NCBI GenBank assembly: GCA_019914995.1
Contig: CM034136.1
Location: 1,255,270-1,319,269 of the forward strand
Direction of reading: 5' to 3'
DNA from: Acanthochlamys bracteata
Taxonomy: Eukaryota > Streptophyta > Magnoliopsida > Pandanales > Velloziaceae
DNA: 64,000 bases
In this document: positions 37,399 to 50,297 of the stretch, in pieces
How positions within the stretch are numbered: the stretch's first letter is position 1
How the letters are laid out: every line of letters begins with the position of its first letter
The notes under the pieces: model-generated
What the model saw: only the letters and a program-made list of their open reading frames with translations
Databases searched by the model: none
Told to the model about the DNA's origin: nothing
Position numbers and translations under genes: made by a program

Positions 37399-40039
37399 AG
37401 TGGTATCAGAGCTATTGGTTTGTTGCAATGACAAACAAGTACGAGATTGAGAAGAAATATAAGACCATGGCAAGTAAGGTTGGAGGTGCGGATCCTTCGA
37501 GTGTCTCTTACTTGTATGGCGTACTAATGATACTAAGACTCTAGTGGGAGAGACAGTAGTTGCTGCCTGTGACAAGTCTTGAAGTTGCTGGAGTCAGTTC
37601 CATCAAGCTTATGGCAAATGATGGAAGGGGATGCATCATCAGTAAGGTACGTTCTATTTTTCGTCTTACGAAAAATTTGTTGTCTGTAGGATAATTGGAT
37701 GACTTGGACTACAAAACTCGCGGTGGAGGCGAGATCATTGAGGTCATCAAGAAAGAGTTAGAAAAACTGGAGGTTAAAATGATCGACTCAAATCTATATA
37801 AGGTGCGTGGGGTGACACGGGTGTAATAAATGATTGTGTTGCATTAGGCAATATTGGAGATATCCCGCGAGTGTGGCACCTGAAACATGGGCACATCTCG
37901 GGACGTGATTTGAAGAACCTTAGTGATCAGAAGTCCCTGACAGGACTGTTCGAGGTAAAGTTGCCATTCTGCGAATAGTGTGTCACCGGTGATCAGTACT
38001 ATGAAAAATTTGGAGATCATTTTCAATTTAAAAACAAACTCGACTTGTTTCACTCGGACTGAAAAACTTGTATTTTTCTAATCCGAAAGAAGTCGGATGT
38101 CTTTGAGGTATTCAAATTATTTAAAACTCCGATGGAACTTGAATTAGCAGAAGGATTAAGTTCGAAAGATATCTATGATATGCTGAAGATGTTTGGAGTA
38201 TTACCTATGGGATCCCACTGCCCATACGGTTATCTTTACTAGGAATGTCATCTTTGCGAAGGACCAACTGCAAAGAGTGACTGAATGCGAAGATGTAAGG
38301 GAGAAGGAGGCATCACTCCCAGCGGTGACTACATCGGTACTGGAGGAGAATAATGAGAAAGATGATCCTAATCTGGAGCCTGAACCAGCCGATGAGTACA
38401 TGAAAGAGGATCGAGTTCTCAGGTCTACATCTCTTAGGCGTTCAACTCGCAAGAGAAACACACCTCAGAGGTATGAGATCTATTTTATGGAGCTATCTCA
38501 ATCTACATATTGCTTATTCATAGAAAAAGGTGAGTCATCTTCTCTCAAGGAAGCGCTGGAGAGTTTAGATGCATTTATGTGGATGGAAGCTATGCAGGAA
38601 GAGCTTGATGCGTTTCATAAAAATAGAATATAGGAGCTGGTCCCTCTACCCCAAAGCCATAAGGCTATTGGAAATAAATTGATCTATAAGATCAAACGAG
38701 AAAAGAATGATCAAATAAGATGATATTGTGCTTGGCTGGTGGTGAATGGCCACGCCCAGATGGAAATGATCGACTTTGATGAGATGTTCTCTCCAGTGAT
38801 ACATTTGATAACTATTCGTGTGGTCTTAGCGCTTTGTGTATCATCGGTTCTCTATCTTGAACAGCTCAATATCAAAACGATATTTTTATACGGGGAGATT
38901 GAAGAGGAGAAATATATGGTCCAATCAGAAAGCTTTGCCATGAAAGGCAGGGAGGATCTGATTTGTCGGTTGGCTAAATCTCTTATGAGCTTAAGCAAGC
39001 ACTGTGATGTTGGTATAAGAGATTTGATTCTTATATCGGGAGCCTTAGGTACAGCAAATTAGTCTCAGACTTTTGTGTGTACATCAAGAGATTTGAACGA
39101 GGTGAGTTTGTCATCTTGCTGCTTTATGTGGATGATATGCTTGTGGCAGGCCCAAGCATGAGTCGCATCCAACAATTAAAGGTTTAAATGGCTAGTGAAT
39201 TCGATACCAAGAATTTGGGACCTGCAAACAGAATCCTGGGGATGCAGATATGGCGAGATAGAGGCAATAGAGAGATTCAGCTTTCTGAGGCTAGTTATCT
39301 GATGAAACCATTGGAGTGGTTCAACATGCATGCTGGTAAGCCAATATCTACTTGCTCTCTATTAGTCTCAAACTATTCTCTTTATTATCTCCTAACCAGG
39401 AGTAAGAGAGGATAGAGATGTCTCGGATACCATATGCATTAACAGTGGGAAGCCTAATGTATGTCATGATTTACACTCGACCTGACATTGCACATGTAGT
39501 GGGAGTGGTAAGTAGATTCATGGCATGTTCTGAAATTGAGCATTAGAAGGCGGTGAAAAGGTTCCTTCAGTATGTGAAGGAATTTTGAATGCTGCATTGT
39601 GTTATAGAGGATTTGGATTTGTTGTCAAAGGGTTTATTGATATACACTAATGAGGTGATTTGGATAGAAGGTTGTTTCTAGTGGGAGCATCGATATGCTC
39701 AAAATTCCTACCAAAGAGAACCCTGCGGATGCCTTAATTAAGACGGTAATCTTTGACATGTTTTTTATTTTGTAGATCACTGTATGAAATTATAATGGGG
39801 AACAATATTGGATATGACCGTTGTCATAAGAAAGCCGAAAGGTAATCATTTCAAGATAGCAATGAAACCGGAAGAAGATAGACAATGGTATGAGGTAAAG
39901 GAAGTCAGCTAGCATGCGTGCTGGCCCTGCTCCTTTCAATCATACCTGTTTTCAGTGTCATCGAATTTTGACGCTTACGTATCGGTTTGTTGTTATTCTT
40001 GGATTGTATTTTACAAATTGTCTTTAACTGAGAGATTTG

Positions 40040-40598
40040 TTAGAATTGTAAAGCCACTATGTAAATTAGTGGTTCATTAGAATACAACAAGTTAAATGTG
40101 CATTCATATTGGAATGCCAAAAATCAAGGAAGACGAACCATCACTCAAGAAGTTAGAAAGCCAACGGTTAAGAACTTTGAAGCATCTCTTGGAAGATAGA
40201 AGACCAAAAGATTTGAACAATTATTGGGAAGATGAAAGGACAACCATTTGAAAGTTCAAGAGTCTCTTTACGGCATTATATATATGAATTAGAGGCATTT
40301 GGTTGGAAGATAGAAAATGAGAAATGATCATTCTCACATCAAATGTGAGAAATAAAAATAAAGCATTCTAATGAGAGTTCCTATTTAAAGTGTAAGACAA
40401 GAATTTGTAATTGCTTTGCTTTAGTGATTTCCTTAGTTTGCCTTCCCGTAGGGTTTTTTTTTTATTTTTCCTCACGTAAATCTCTTGTGTTTGTCTTGCT
40501 CTTGTCTCAATTATCGTATTGCTAACGCAAGATACTTGAGTGTGTTTTATATTTCCGCTGCGTCTATCGATAATCGAACACACTCGCTATTTCCAATT
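40040..40598 (+). repeat. Right LTR of the copia element
   Basis: Starts TGTTAGAATTG and matches the left LTR to TTCCAA; the terminal bases are mutated. Longer than the left copy because of a stretch around 40330-40385 absent there. Confidence 0.85.
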
Positions 40599-42800
40599 GT
40601 ATGATCGGGTCCCTACAGTAAAAGGATTGCCCAATCTCTTAGGGGTTAGCATCTTCCACTTATAAGCACATACCCATTCCAGTACCCAGCCAATGTGGGA
40701 CTATTAAAGAGCGTGGGCTGTTAAGCCCACCAAGCCAAGATTCACTTGGCCTAACCCAAAACGAGTTGCTGGCCCAGCTTCAAATTAACTAGCTCGTTTT
40801 TTACTTGTGCATCATCATAGGCCCCTACGCTATTAATCCGACTCTAGCCCACCAAACTAGTCCGTCTTTCAGTCGGACCCATCAAGCCCTACACGCTACT
40901 AATCCGAGCCTAGCCTAATTTGGAGACCCAACACTATACATCATAGATTCGGCTATTTCGAAATGTTGGAGTGACAAGTAGAAACTACTTGACTATTTCA
41001 AACGTTGTATACGGACAATTAACGTCAACTCGTAAATGAATGGTTACGATCGCCATCTAGCTTTGGATAGTAAAGGCATCTATTTACCAACAAGGCTACG
41101 GTTTTTATTTACAGCTTGTTTTTACTGCAAGGGTTCCTGAAAATAACTTTTTTAGTCAACAACTCACTTTTGGGTGACTTCATATGTTTACTTGCATAAA
41201 ATTCATTTTTAGAAACTTACTTTTTAGTAACTTATTTTTTATTCAGTTCATAGAAACTCATTTCCAATCTAGTAAACACATCCTCAATGTCGTACTCAAT
41301 GTCCTACAAATTAATAAACTAAATGTTCAAAACCAATCGAGAATAAAAAGAGTAAGATCAAATTTTATAAATATCATCTAAATATTATTGATAAGCAATA
41401 TGAAACTAAAATTTTTTAACAACTGCCTTCTCGTAGAGCAAATGTTCATTGAAGTGAAGTCAGCCATTACCGTGAAGTGAAGCAAACTACCTATTCTGAA
41501 AATAAATTGAACTATTTGCTCTAAATAGAGAGATTATTTGTCATAAAATGAAGCGCGCTATTTGTTCTGAAAATAAATAGTTACATGAAAGTGGATTTAA
41601 ATCTGATCCATCATGTTCCGCTGTTCTGATATCATGGAGACAAATTTAAAATATCTTTAGCAAATAATTGACAATAGGAAAAGTGAATTTAAATTTTTAT
41701 AAATATTATCTCAAAACTATTGATAATGCTAAATCTATTTAACAGTAAAGTGTGCCATAAAGCATTGGGATTTAGGCTGTACAAAGTTGAGTGAGATTAA
41801 GATATTTTTCTGAATAACAGCAGGCTTTCTTTCTTTTAGCAAAAATATCAGTTGTATTATTGTTAAAATCATAGGTCTCCTTCTACTAAATTCAGCAACT
41901 CCCAAATGTATTATGAAGGGGATCTTCTTTTTTATTTTGATCAAAGAAGAATATGGTAAAACTCGGCCCCAGAAAAAAAACTTTTCACTCTTTTGTTTGG
42001 TAACATCAATATTTTGCTATTTCGATTCATTTTATACAGGTTGCAGTTTCTTTCTGGATAAAGAAAACCTTATACCAAACTATACAAAAATGAAACATGC
42101 ACCCAGGTGCTCATTTACATTTGTCAAATATCATGGTATGAGGTACGTTAAATTCCTTCATCCTAAGAACTACTTACCAGGTTCAAATGTTTAATGCACA
42201 TTTAACAGTAAACCTCATTTTGGGAAAGCAATTTGAACTTGGTTTAGGGGACCTTTGAGAGTGTCTACAAAATAAAATTTATTAGAATGAAAAATATTTT
42301 GAAGATTTTTCAGGGAACAACTTGACTTTTTATCTAAAAAAATCAAATTTATACATATAAAGATTGTACGACATAATTTTTCTATATTTTTTTTTAAAAT
42401 TTTTTTTGTAAAATATTATAATAAGTTTATTTGGAAAAATAAAGTGTTTATTTGGAACGACAAGCACTTGGAAAGCTCTCCCAAACGTGCTCTTAATAGG
42501 CATTTACAAGACTTGTACTAGAATCCATTTTACAAGAATCAACCTAAGCATAGCCTATAACTCCAATATATCGATAAGAGACCCGGAAGTCTTAGGCTAT
42601 ATATTGTACAGCAATAAAGGAACCCAATTTTTGTCACCATTGTAAAAGAAATACCAGACAGTTGAAGCAAGTACTCCTTCCACCACAAATTAAAGAACAG
42701 TATACATTTGGCTCCACAATGCAAACCCAAACTTTGCTGTAATAAGGCATCTATTAAACACAATCGTACAAGAGATGACACTTGTAATTATAATTATCAA
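40599..42800. other. Intergenic DNA with repeat fragments
   Basis: 40599-40940 has the phrase-like GGCCTAACCCAAA and TTGGAGACCCAACA words of a degraded LTR (inverted TGTTGGGTCTCC at 40933), with no partner seen. About 42240-42500 resembles a small MITE bounded by CTTTGAGAGTGTCTAC and CCCAAACGTGCTCTTA. 42541-42800 is probably old 3' untranslated region of the MO25-like remnant. No gene seen; the 93-residue open frame at 41913 has no recognisable features. Confidence 0.4.
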
Positions 42801-43304
42801 TCAAGTAAAGGCATTATCTACCACAGGGGATTTTAAGCGAGCAGGTCTCTCAATTTCATGAATGACGAGTTCCTTCTCCTCTTCAATTGTTCATGCTCAC
42901 CTGTAAAGAGTAGAAGTTGTTGGAAAGTGCAAAACAAGTAGAGCAGAAAAATTTTATATACTCCACGGTAGTCATCTGGACAGGTTAGTCCAGAATGAGG
43001 AAGGAACATATTAGAAACTCAAAGGCCGAACTTCTACCCTTCTTATAAAACATTGCTCCAGGTTCCTCTAGAAGTGAGCAGGATAAATGAAACCACTGCA
43101 TCGCTTGTTTTAAGGAGATTCATGTGGACTTATCTTGATTCAGTTATAGAAGAAGTAATCAGCTTCTGATACAGTTAGAATTACAAAAACAAACAATTCA
43201 CCTTTGCTTGAAGGAAGTCTGTTCAGCAACATCAACAATTCATCATGATTCTTAGCCAAGATGTTAATGATCTCATGTGGCTTGTTTCGATTAGCAACAA
43301 ACAC
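42801..43304 (-). pseudogene. Orphan last two exons of an MO25-like (CAB39) gene
   Basis: On the minus strand, exon 43304-43202 encodes VFVANRNKPHEIINILAKNH then DELLMLLNRLPSSK, matching the C-terminal helices of plant MO25-like scaffold proteins (VFVANPNKP..I..IL..N in the family). Borders are canonical (TTAG before, GT after). The last exon starts at 42900 with GEHEQ. It then reads out of frame unless one base is missing after CAATT: the alternative frame gives EEEKELVIHEIER, exactly the acidic family ending, through to TGA at 42803-42801. A single-base deletion is therefore the simplest explanation. None of the earlier exons (about 300 residues of helical repeats) is found up to 44250. Working MO25 proteins activate STE20/GCK-type kinases in cell-shape and division control. 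Confidence 0.74.
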
Positions 43305-44254
43305 CTAAGAGAGAACCAAAAAGAGAGATTAAATCTAGAACGGGAAATCCAATAATTGTTTGATAGAAAACACCAAAAGTAATTCTGCACAGTTTATAAG
43401 AACAAAAATGATTCGTCTAGTTTCAATGGAACATATGCAACTTGCGAATAACTGCCATTTGAGAGGAACAATAACTTTGGCTAACTTCTAGTACAGATCT
43501 TTTCCAAAATCCACCACTTGTCTTCAAACATATCCCAAGGAGGTGTCTCACTCCTATTGACCAACAAATAAAGTTGTAGACATGAGTTTACCTATAACTT
43601 TGTCATTTTGAAAGAGATTTAATAATATTTTATCAAGAGTATATTAGGCGTAGGGCGTTTGGAATTAAGTTTTCCAAATATTTCTTTTTAATTTTTAATT
43701 TTATATTTTTTAATACATATTTTATAAATATTTAAAAATTTTATTTAAAAATTTAAAAATATAAAAATATTATAAATAATGAGATCTTTTTATTGCATAT
43801 TTTTTTAGTATTTACATAATTTTTTTTTAAAAAATTCCTCTCATGAATTTTCTCGACACGCTTGATCCGCCCGAAAATTGAACCCAACTTCTGGTCTTGA
43901 AAATCGCGACATCTGCAGTGCTCACGGCGGCTTTAGGTGAAGGAAGCCGACGGCTGGTTCTCTAGCAATGCTGGATGAAATCAAACTCGAAGAACCACCG
44001 GATCTCTTTCACCAATGCATCTGAAAATTTGAAAGTCTCTGCCGATGGCGGAGGTGTTGCTTCTGACACGTTGGAGGGTTTAAATTTCAACTTAGAGCCT
44101 AACCGGGGAGCTCGCCGCGACAAGAACGGAGAGAACGGGATTTGGATTTGCACGTTGTAAGAGAAGGAAGTGGCGGAAAGAAGAAGCAAAAAGAGGGAAG
44201 ATACGAAGAAGAAGAGATAGAGAAGGGAAGTAGATAAAACTCTTGCTCCATTCA
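43305..44254. other. Intergenic DNA between the MO25-like remnant and the large transposon
   Basis: Includes a small GTTTGGAA-type MITE at about 43645-43860, related to the one at 35278. The 44255-side (43960-44250) is GC-richer and, read on the minus strand, looks like a CT-rich plant 5' leader. The open frame there (101 residues, minus, 44267-43962) takes its first codons from the transposon end, so cannot be an original start. Confidence 0.4.
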
Positions 44255-45206
44255 GGTCGTGTTTCAATACCGCGGAACTCTAATTTCTTCCGTCAAAACT
44301 AGAGTTCTCACTTCCACCCGCGCGGAACTTTAGTACCACGTTCATTTATTAGTCTTTTCTCTGCAATACACGCTCTTCATTAGCTTCTTCTTTCCAATTT
44401 TTTTCTTTTTGCTATGCACTTCCTTCTTAATTTCTTCCTCTCTAGAACTCAGCAATATAAAATTTTTTTTTGATCCATTGCTCTGGAACTCAGTAAGTGA
44501 AATATGTTCCCTTTGGTGCGATAAAGTTTAGTTTCTCCGACGAAGTGAAAAGTTTTGAAAGACGCAATCGTTCTATTTTCGGTACTTCGACGATATTTTT
44601 TTCTTGCTCTTTCTCTATATATAGTACAAATCTAAGGTCTAAATATTTTTTTTATTTTTGTTAATAGATTTGTGTTAAAACAGATCTAAGAGATTTTAAT
44701 TGACAGATCTGATAAAGTCAAACAGATTTAGAAAGTTTTAGTTGTCCTAGTGTTTAAGACAAGATTGACAAATTTTTTTTCATGGTTGTTATGTGGGGTT
44801 TGAATAGTTCAGTTTGAGAAGTTCATGCCGTGGAATGAGATCTAAGGTGAGGAGAATAAAAAACGTTAATCTTTTTTTGTTGTTGAATTGAAGAAGAGTT
44901 GTTCAGAGTTCTGAGATTTGATTTTTGTGTATTGGATATTTTTTCACTCACTTCATATATTTCTCATTCTTTTCTTCTTCCATGTATTTCAAAATCTATT
45001 CTACTTCGCTCGTGCACTGCTATGAATTTCTCAAAGTTCCATACAATTTCTTTATTTGATTTTGATTAGGAGAACAAAATCTGACATTTTTAATACGCCC
45101 TTATGAAGTACAAACCAAAACAAAATCGTTTGTTTACTTTGATTTTGCAAGCATTTGATTTTTTTTTGACACTTTTGTGTTCCTAGTGTTTGTCGCTTCA
45201 CAAATA

Positions 45207-47990
45207 GAGATGTAAAAACAGGCATGCCGGCCCGGCCTAGGTGCAGATTTTGAAGTCCGGCCCGTCAACCTGTTATATATTACGTATTTTTAAATTAAAA
45301 AAATTAAAATAATAAAAAATATAAAAAAATAATTTTAAAATTATTATTAAATATAAAAAATATTATAGATTTGCAATATGTATAATTGTATATAATTATA
45401 TATTTTAACTTGTACCTGGAATATTTTTATTTAAAAATAATTTTAAAAATTATTCGGTCAGGTCTTTATTGTGAGTTGTATGTTGCAATTTTTTGACTGC
45501 AAGTTTTCAGTCTTTCAAACAAGTTAGCCTAGTAAGTTGTATTCTACGTTCTTCAATTCTCCTTCCGCATGTACTAAATACCGATTCTGAAGACACCGTT
45601 GAGACATAAATATCAAAATATTATGTGCTAGTTGAGAGAGTACTAGATATCTTGTTGAATATGTCTTCCATCAGTTCAAAATGTTAAAATTTTTAGGTTT
45701 TCATCGTCTTCTACAATGACAATATATCTTTCAAAATATTTGTTCAAGTCCGAAAAAAATTGCATGCTGCTTCAAGTTGAAAATGGTGTTGAACTTGAGC
45801 CAGGCTTAATGGAGATCAAAGACCAATTGATCGTTTTTTTCTTCTTACTTTGATGAGTTTCTGCTGTTGTCGCCTGCTATTGTTGATTCTGCAAATTACC
45901 AAACCTAACTTCATAAAGATCATCAACTTTGTACAACTTGGTACGAGCGTTAGTTATTTGTAATTGAATATCAGAAATATCTAATACATACCAATATATA
46001 TAAAAGTATTAGAAAATACACAAATTTACATATATGATCTAACATAAAGGCAAAATAATATAAAAGAGGAATATCAGACCAATATTTTTTAATTTTATAG
46101 TCATTATTGTAACTATAGGTCCAAGTAATTGATCAGTTATATGTGAATGAAACATAGTAGCTATATTAAAAATCGAATGTAAAATTAGTGGAGAAATATG
46201 ATAGTAAATACTAGATAATAAAACAGTAGTATCATAAAATATTTTAAAACATTTTATAAATTTTTCAGTAATAATCCAATAAGTTTCAGTAAATATGTTT
46301 TTACCCATTCTTATAATGTAAAAAATTATAAGCACATTTTTATAATCAAAAATACTTTTTAACATTAAATAAGTAGAATTCTATTTTAATGGCATATCAA
46401 GATTGAACTTTCGGAGCTTTAGATGTTATGCTATGCAATATTTCTTAAATTCAACTAAACATTGATTTGAACTAATAATTCAAAAAATAGCAACACGAAT
46501 ATCATTAATCTGTTCACTTACTAATTGCATATCTGATTGTACGACCAAGTTGATAATATGGCAAGCACAATATTGATACAGTAAAATTCTTCCCATGTAT
46601 GAGCTTAGCTCCATCTCAAGAAATCGAATTGCTTTGATATTTGCTGAAGCATTATCTAATGTGATGGAGATAATGCGGTTGCTTATGCCCCATTCTTTAA
46701 CTATATTTATAATGCGCTCAGAAATAGTTTTAGCATCATGTGTGGAATCAATAAGTCTAAAGCCAATAATTTATTTTTGCATAATCCATTGTGTATCTAA
46801 ATAATGTGCAACAATACTTAAATAATCTTATTTAACTCTACCGCTCCAAATATAAGATGTTAACATAATAAAAAAATTTAATGAACTTAATTCAGATTTT
46901 AATAGAGTACGCATTTTTATTGTAATAAGTAATAATATCATTTCTGTTAGTTGTTCTACTAACCTTTTAAAATTGTGAACAATATGATCTTTTAATATGC
47001 TCTTCATAAAAAGATAATTCACCAAAATTAATAGGTAAATTCATAAAACAAATCATACGGGCAAGAGATTCTCTAGCTATATTAGAATCATAAGACCAAA
47101 TACTTACCGAACTATCCGTGTTGAATTGAAGTCGAGTTTGTGAAGGTTCCCTTCTGGTTTCTTTTTTGGAAGCATATTTTTTATCATGTGCTATTAAATA
47201 TCGGATTCCTGCACTAGGATTAGCAGTTAGAAATTTTTTACAAAACTTACATTTCGCCATTTTGTATTTAGTACAATCACTTTGCACTGTATATTCGGTT
47301 GTGAAATAATTCTCTGCTTCATAAGTTGTGACTTTTGAACGTTTTTTTTTGTTGTTGATGTCGATCCTGAAGTCGAACTACTTCCAATACTCGGAATTGG
47401 AGAACTTTCATTGCATGTTTGGTGGAAACTTTTTCTTTGTATTGGAGGAATTTCATCTTCTTACTCCATACGGACAATATCTATTTTCTCCAAATTTGAT
47501 CATCCATACCATAGTCATCCATATCAAGATTAATAATACGAATATTTGGATCCATTTGAAATAAAAATTAAACTTTTTTGAGAGTTGGAAAAATGTGAAT
47601 TTAAAATATAAAGTAAAAAAAAACATTTTTATAAATTTGTATGAGTTTGAGTAGAATAAAAATCAGAATTAAGAAAGTTGTATGAAAAATGAATGAAGAT
47701 AGAATGTATGTATAGGTGAAATGGTGAATTATAATAAAAAAAAAAACCAAAAACTACAGCCAAGGTTACTTGCCATCCAACAGTTTGCTGACATCAGCAT
47801 GATCATTTAGTTGATTATTTTGTTGACCTGATCAACTATCAATGACCAAATCAAAGTTAATATTGACCGGACAACAGAATAGTACCGGGCGGGCGGAACG
47901 TCCCGGCGGACCGATAAAATCGGCACAATACTACCTGTTAGACTAGGCCGGGCGGGCCTGTTTTGTCCGACCCATTTTTGCTTATATATT
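45207..47990 (-). mobile_element. hAT transposon with 8-bp target duplication, nested in the Harbinger element
   Basis: The 8-mer CACAAATA (as part of TTCACAAATA) occurs directly on both sides, 45199-45206 and 47991-47998. Ends are weakly inverted (GAGATGTAAAAACAGG against ATATAAGCAAAAATGG from the right), with GC-rich CCGGCCCGG / GGCCGGGCGGGCC subterminal blocks. Transposase pieces lie on the minus strand: a BED zinc finger at 47270-47150 (KCKFCKKFLTANPSAGIRYL then IAHDKK), the following SRELARMI-like helix at 47075 (ARESLARMICFMNLPI), the catalytic-region motif near 46680-46500 (TLDNASANIKAIRFLE then CACHIINLVVQ), and more C-terminal sequence at 46365-46039. Several frame breaks show that it is dead. 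Confidence 0.83.
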
Positions 47991-49378
47991 CACAAATAAC
48001 ATTGAGGAGAAGATAAAAATTATGCAGTGGTGTGTGAGCTGCTTCCTAACAGAGAACATGTATTAGAAAATTAATACTCCAAGGGATAATGGAATTAATT
48101 TTCAATCACTCTTTCCCGTGGTTGCTAAATTTTTTGGCTTGCTATAATTGATTCATTTCTTAGTTTTTCTTTAGAAAAGTGAATCTAGTGTTTGTGAAAC
48201 AAACATGTGTGACTTAATAAGTTTTTTCAATGTCTTCTTTTTTTGTTTTAAGAATTTTTTTGTGACATGTGTTTAATTTAGTGTTTCTTTATTTAAAGAA
48301 TCATGCTTCTGTTTTCAAATATAATAGCAACACTTCAAGCCAAAGGACATACATTTTCAAGTTAAGATAATAAAAACTTTTTTTAAAAAAACAAATGCTT
48401 ACCTGTTTATAGATTTGTTGAGAAAACTATTTTCAATTCAAGTAATTAAATGATTATGATTTTTGAGTGTAGAAAATTATTAAGCATTATAGATATCTGA
48501 TAGATAGAACAAGAATATGTTTAGGTTATATAGCTCTGATGCTATAAATATTCTTACATTAGCAATTGCTATAAGCTGTAGCCGTGTATTGTAACATTTA
48601 AATCAAATACTTGAAATTTGATGATTACAATTAGGGGTACTTTGTTTCTTCAATGTATATTGTTTATAACTAATTCTTCTAGCAGCCATCTAATGGCACT
48701 TTTCTTTAATGTTAACATATAGAATCAGAATTTTTTGGATTATTCATATACGATTATGGTGTTTTTGCAGATCTTTTCAGACTCTTGACAGGTGCTGACG
48801 TTATTGACTTGAAACTTAGAAAAAAGATACTGCCCTGAACATCTATAGTTAGTGATGAATGTTTCAGAGACATGGTGCGATCTTTAGTGAAAAAATATCT
48901 GAAGTATTTTGTACAAAGTACATGTAGAACTTATTTAAATGCCTTTTGTTTTTGTTTATTAACGATAGTGTTGTACATACTATTTTGTGCAATCTGCTGG
49001 AGTCTAGTTGGTGTATTTGCATGAACTGATATTGAAAGCTACGATATTGGTCTAGATTGAAGAATATGGAGATGAGAATGAGATGAGAATATTCAGAACC
49101 ATGGTAACAAAGTATTAACCATGTAATTGAACTATTATGTAGCTAATGTAATCGAATTTATTCTGTAGTGATATTTTTCTATTGTTTACAGTTAGTTTTT
49201 GTGATTTATGGATTTACTTTTGGAATTGAATTTTATTTTTGGTATATTGAATATCGTATAATTTTATAGGATTTGTGTTTCTAATGATAGTTTAGCTGAT
49301 GTCACAATCCGTCAGAATCTAATTTGCCTACTTCGAGTGGATGACCGTCTAAAAAAAGGCATTCCAAATAAAAGGTAG

Positions 49379-50297
49379 ACAATAGAGCAAATTGATAAAC
49401 TAATCGAATTTTTTGCTGAACAATGCCACAATGGTAAGAAAGTCGATAAGGGATCCAAAAGGCAAATATTCTGTAATGCTGCCCGATATATTAATGAGGT
49501 ATTTCATACTGATTATACCACCCAACACGTGTAAAATTATTATCGCACTTTAAGGAAGAGGTGGTCAGATATCAAGTATGTGCTTAACCTATCTGGTGCT
49601 GGGTGGAACGATGAGCTACAAATGATTGTGTTGGATAAGAAAACGGAGAAGGACCTTCTTCAGGTAATAAATTATTACTTTATTTGCTGTTTGAATTTGC
49701 TTTTATTTAATATATTACAATGTTTCTTATGAAATGCAAAGTAAGCCCAAGCTGCGACCATATATTAACCACCATATTCGAAAGATGGAGAAACTTCGGT
49801 TGATCTGTGGCAATGACAAACCCAATGATGACATAGCATTCTCAATATTTGACGAATTGCATGAGTCAACTACTGAAAGTAGTCAACAGAGTCGTCATTT
49901 GGAGAATGATGTCACTGATAATATAAAAGAGTATTCACAATCATCTTCGAGTACTCGTCCTGGTGTACCGTCTTTTCCATACCTTTCATTTACTACTAAT
50001 ATTAAGGAAAAAGGTAGACGTGGGCATGCCAACGAATCATCATTATTAGCTTTGGTTGCCGGGATCAACAGAATGGTTGACGCAATTAGTGCTGCCCTGA
50101 ATAGAAACTACGGCAAAATAATTTTTGATGCTCTCCAAAAATCAAAAAGAGATTTCAATGACGATTAAATTGAGAAAGCTTTCGAGTATCTAATGCGAGA
50201 TAATGTCAAAGCTCAAATATTTCTTGCAAGAGATGATGCGTCACTAAAAAGCTGTATGACATATTTTGTGGCCACTGAATGGAAACTAAAATGTTAA
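49379..50297 (+). pseudogene. Myb/SANT-like protein of PIF/Harbinger type (ORF1), decayed
   Basis: Two exons flank an intron (donor after 49661, acceptor near 49738). The first encodes IEQIDKLIEFFAEQCHNGKK, then YYRTLRKRWSDIKYVLNLSG and AGWNDE, the Myb/SANT-like DNA-binding domain used by PIF/Harbinger ORF1 and L10-interacting MYB-type proteins. The second (with a 144-residue open stretch ending at 50168) encodes the acidic/Ser-rich linker and KKSKRDFND-like tail, and after an in-frame TAA at 50166 continues with AFEYLMRDNVKAQIFLARDD to TAA at 50297. A stop also interrupts the first exon (TAA at about 49532). In working elements this protein binds transposon ends and carries the transposase to the nucleus. 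Confidence 0.65.

Larger units (their letters stand above)
36880..40598 (+). mobile_element. Ty1/copia LTR retrotransposon with both LTRs, decayed
   Basis: The left LTR (36880-37398) begins TGTTGGAATTG and ends TTCCAACA. Right after it, 37401-37412 reads TGGTATCAGAGC, the primer-binding site complementary to initiator-Met tRNA used by most copia elements. The right LTR (40040-40598) is clearly related throughout but differs by many substitutions and an extra stretch of about 40 bases, and has lost the final CA. The 2.6-kb interior keeps the domain order: Gag-like start (37428), GAG-pre-integrase (WHLKHGHISGRDLKNLS, 37874), eroded integrase tail (LWDPTAH, about 38205), reverse transcriptase (FSPVIHLITIRVVLALC at about 38790; YVDDMLVAG at 39127) and a remnant of the RNase H end (39710). 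Most of Gag, protease and integrase is deleted. Many stops. No matching 5-bp duplication survives. Confidence 0.88.

Noticed and set aside
41913-42194. 93-residue plus-strand open frame
   Set aside because: No homology recognised, low-complexity start, no splice or promoter context.
43962-44267. Minus-strand 101-residue frame with a signal-peptide-like start
   Set aside because: Its first codons lie inside the transposon end, the rest has a CT-rich leader composition, and it ends without linking to the MO25-like exons.
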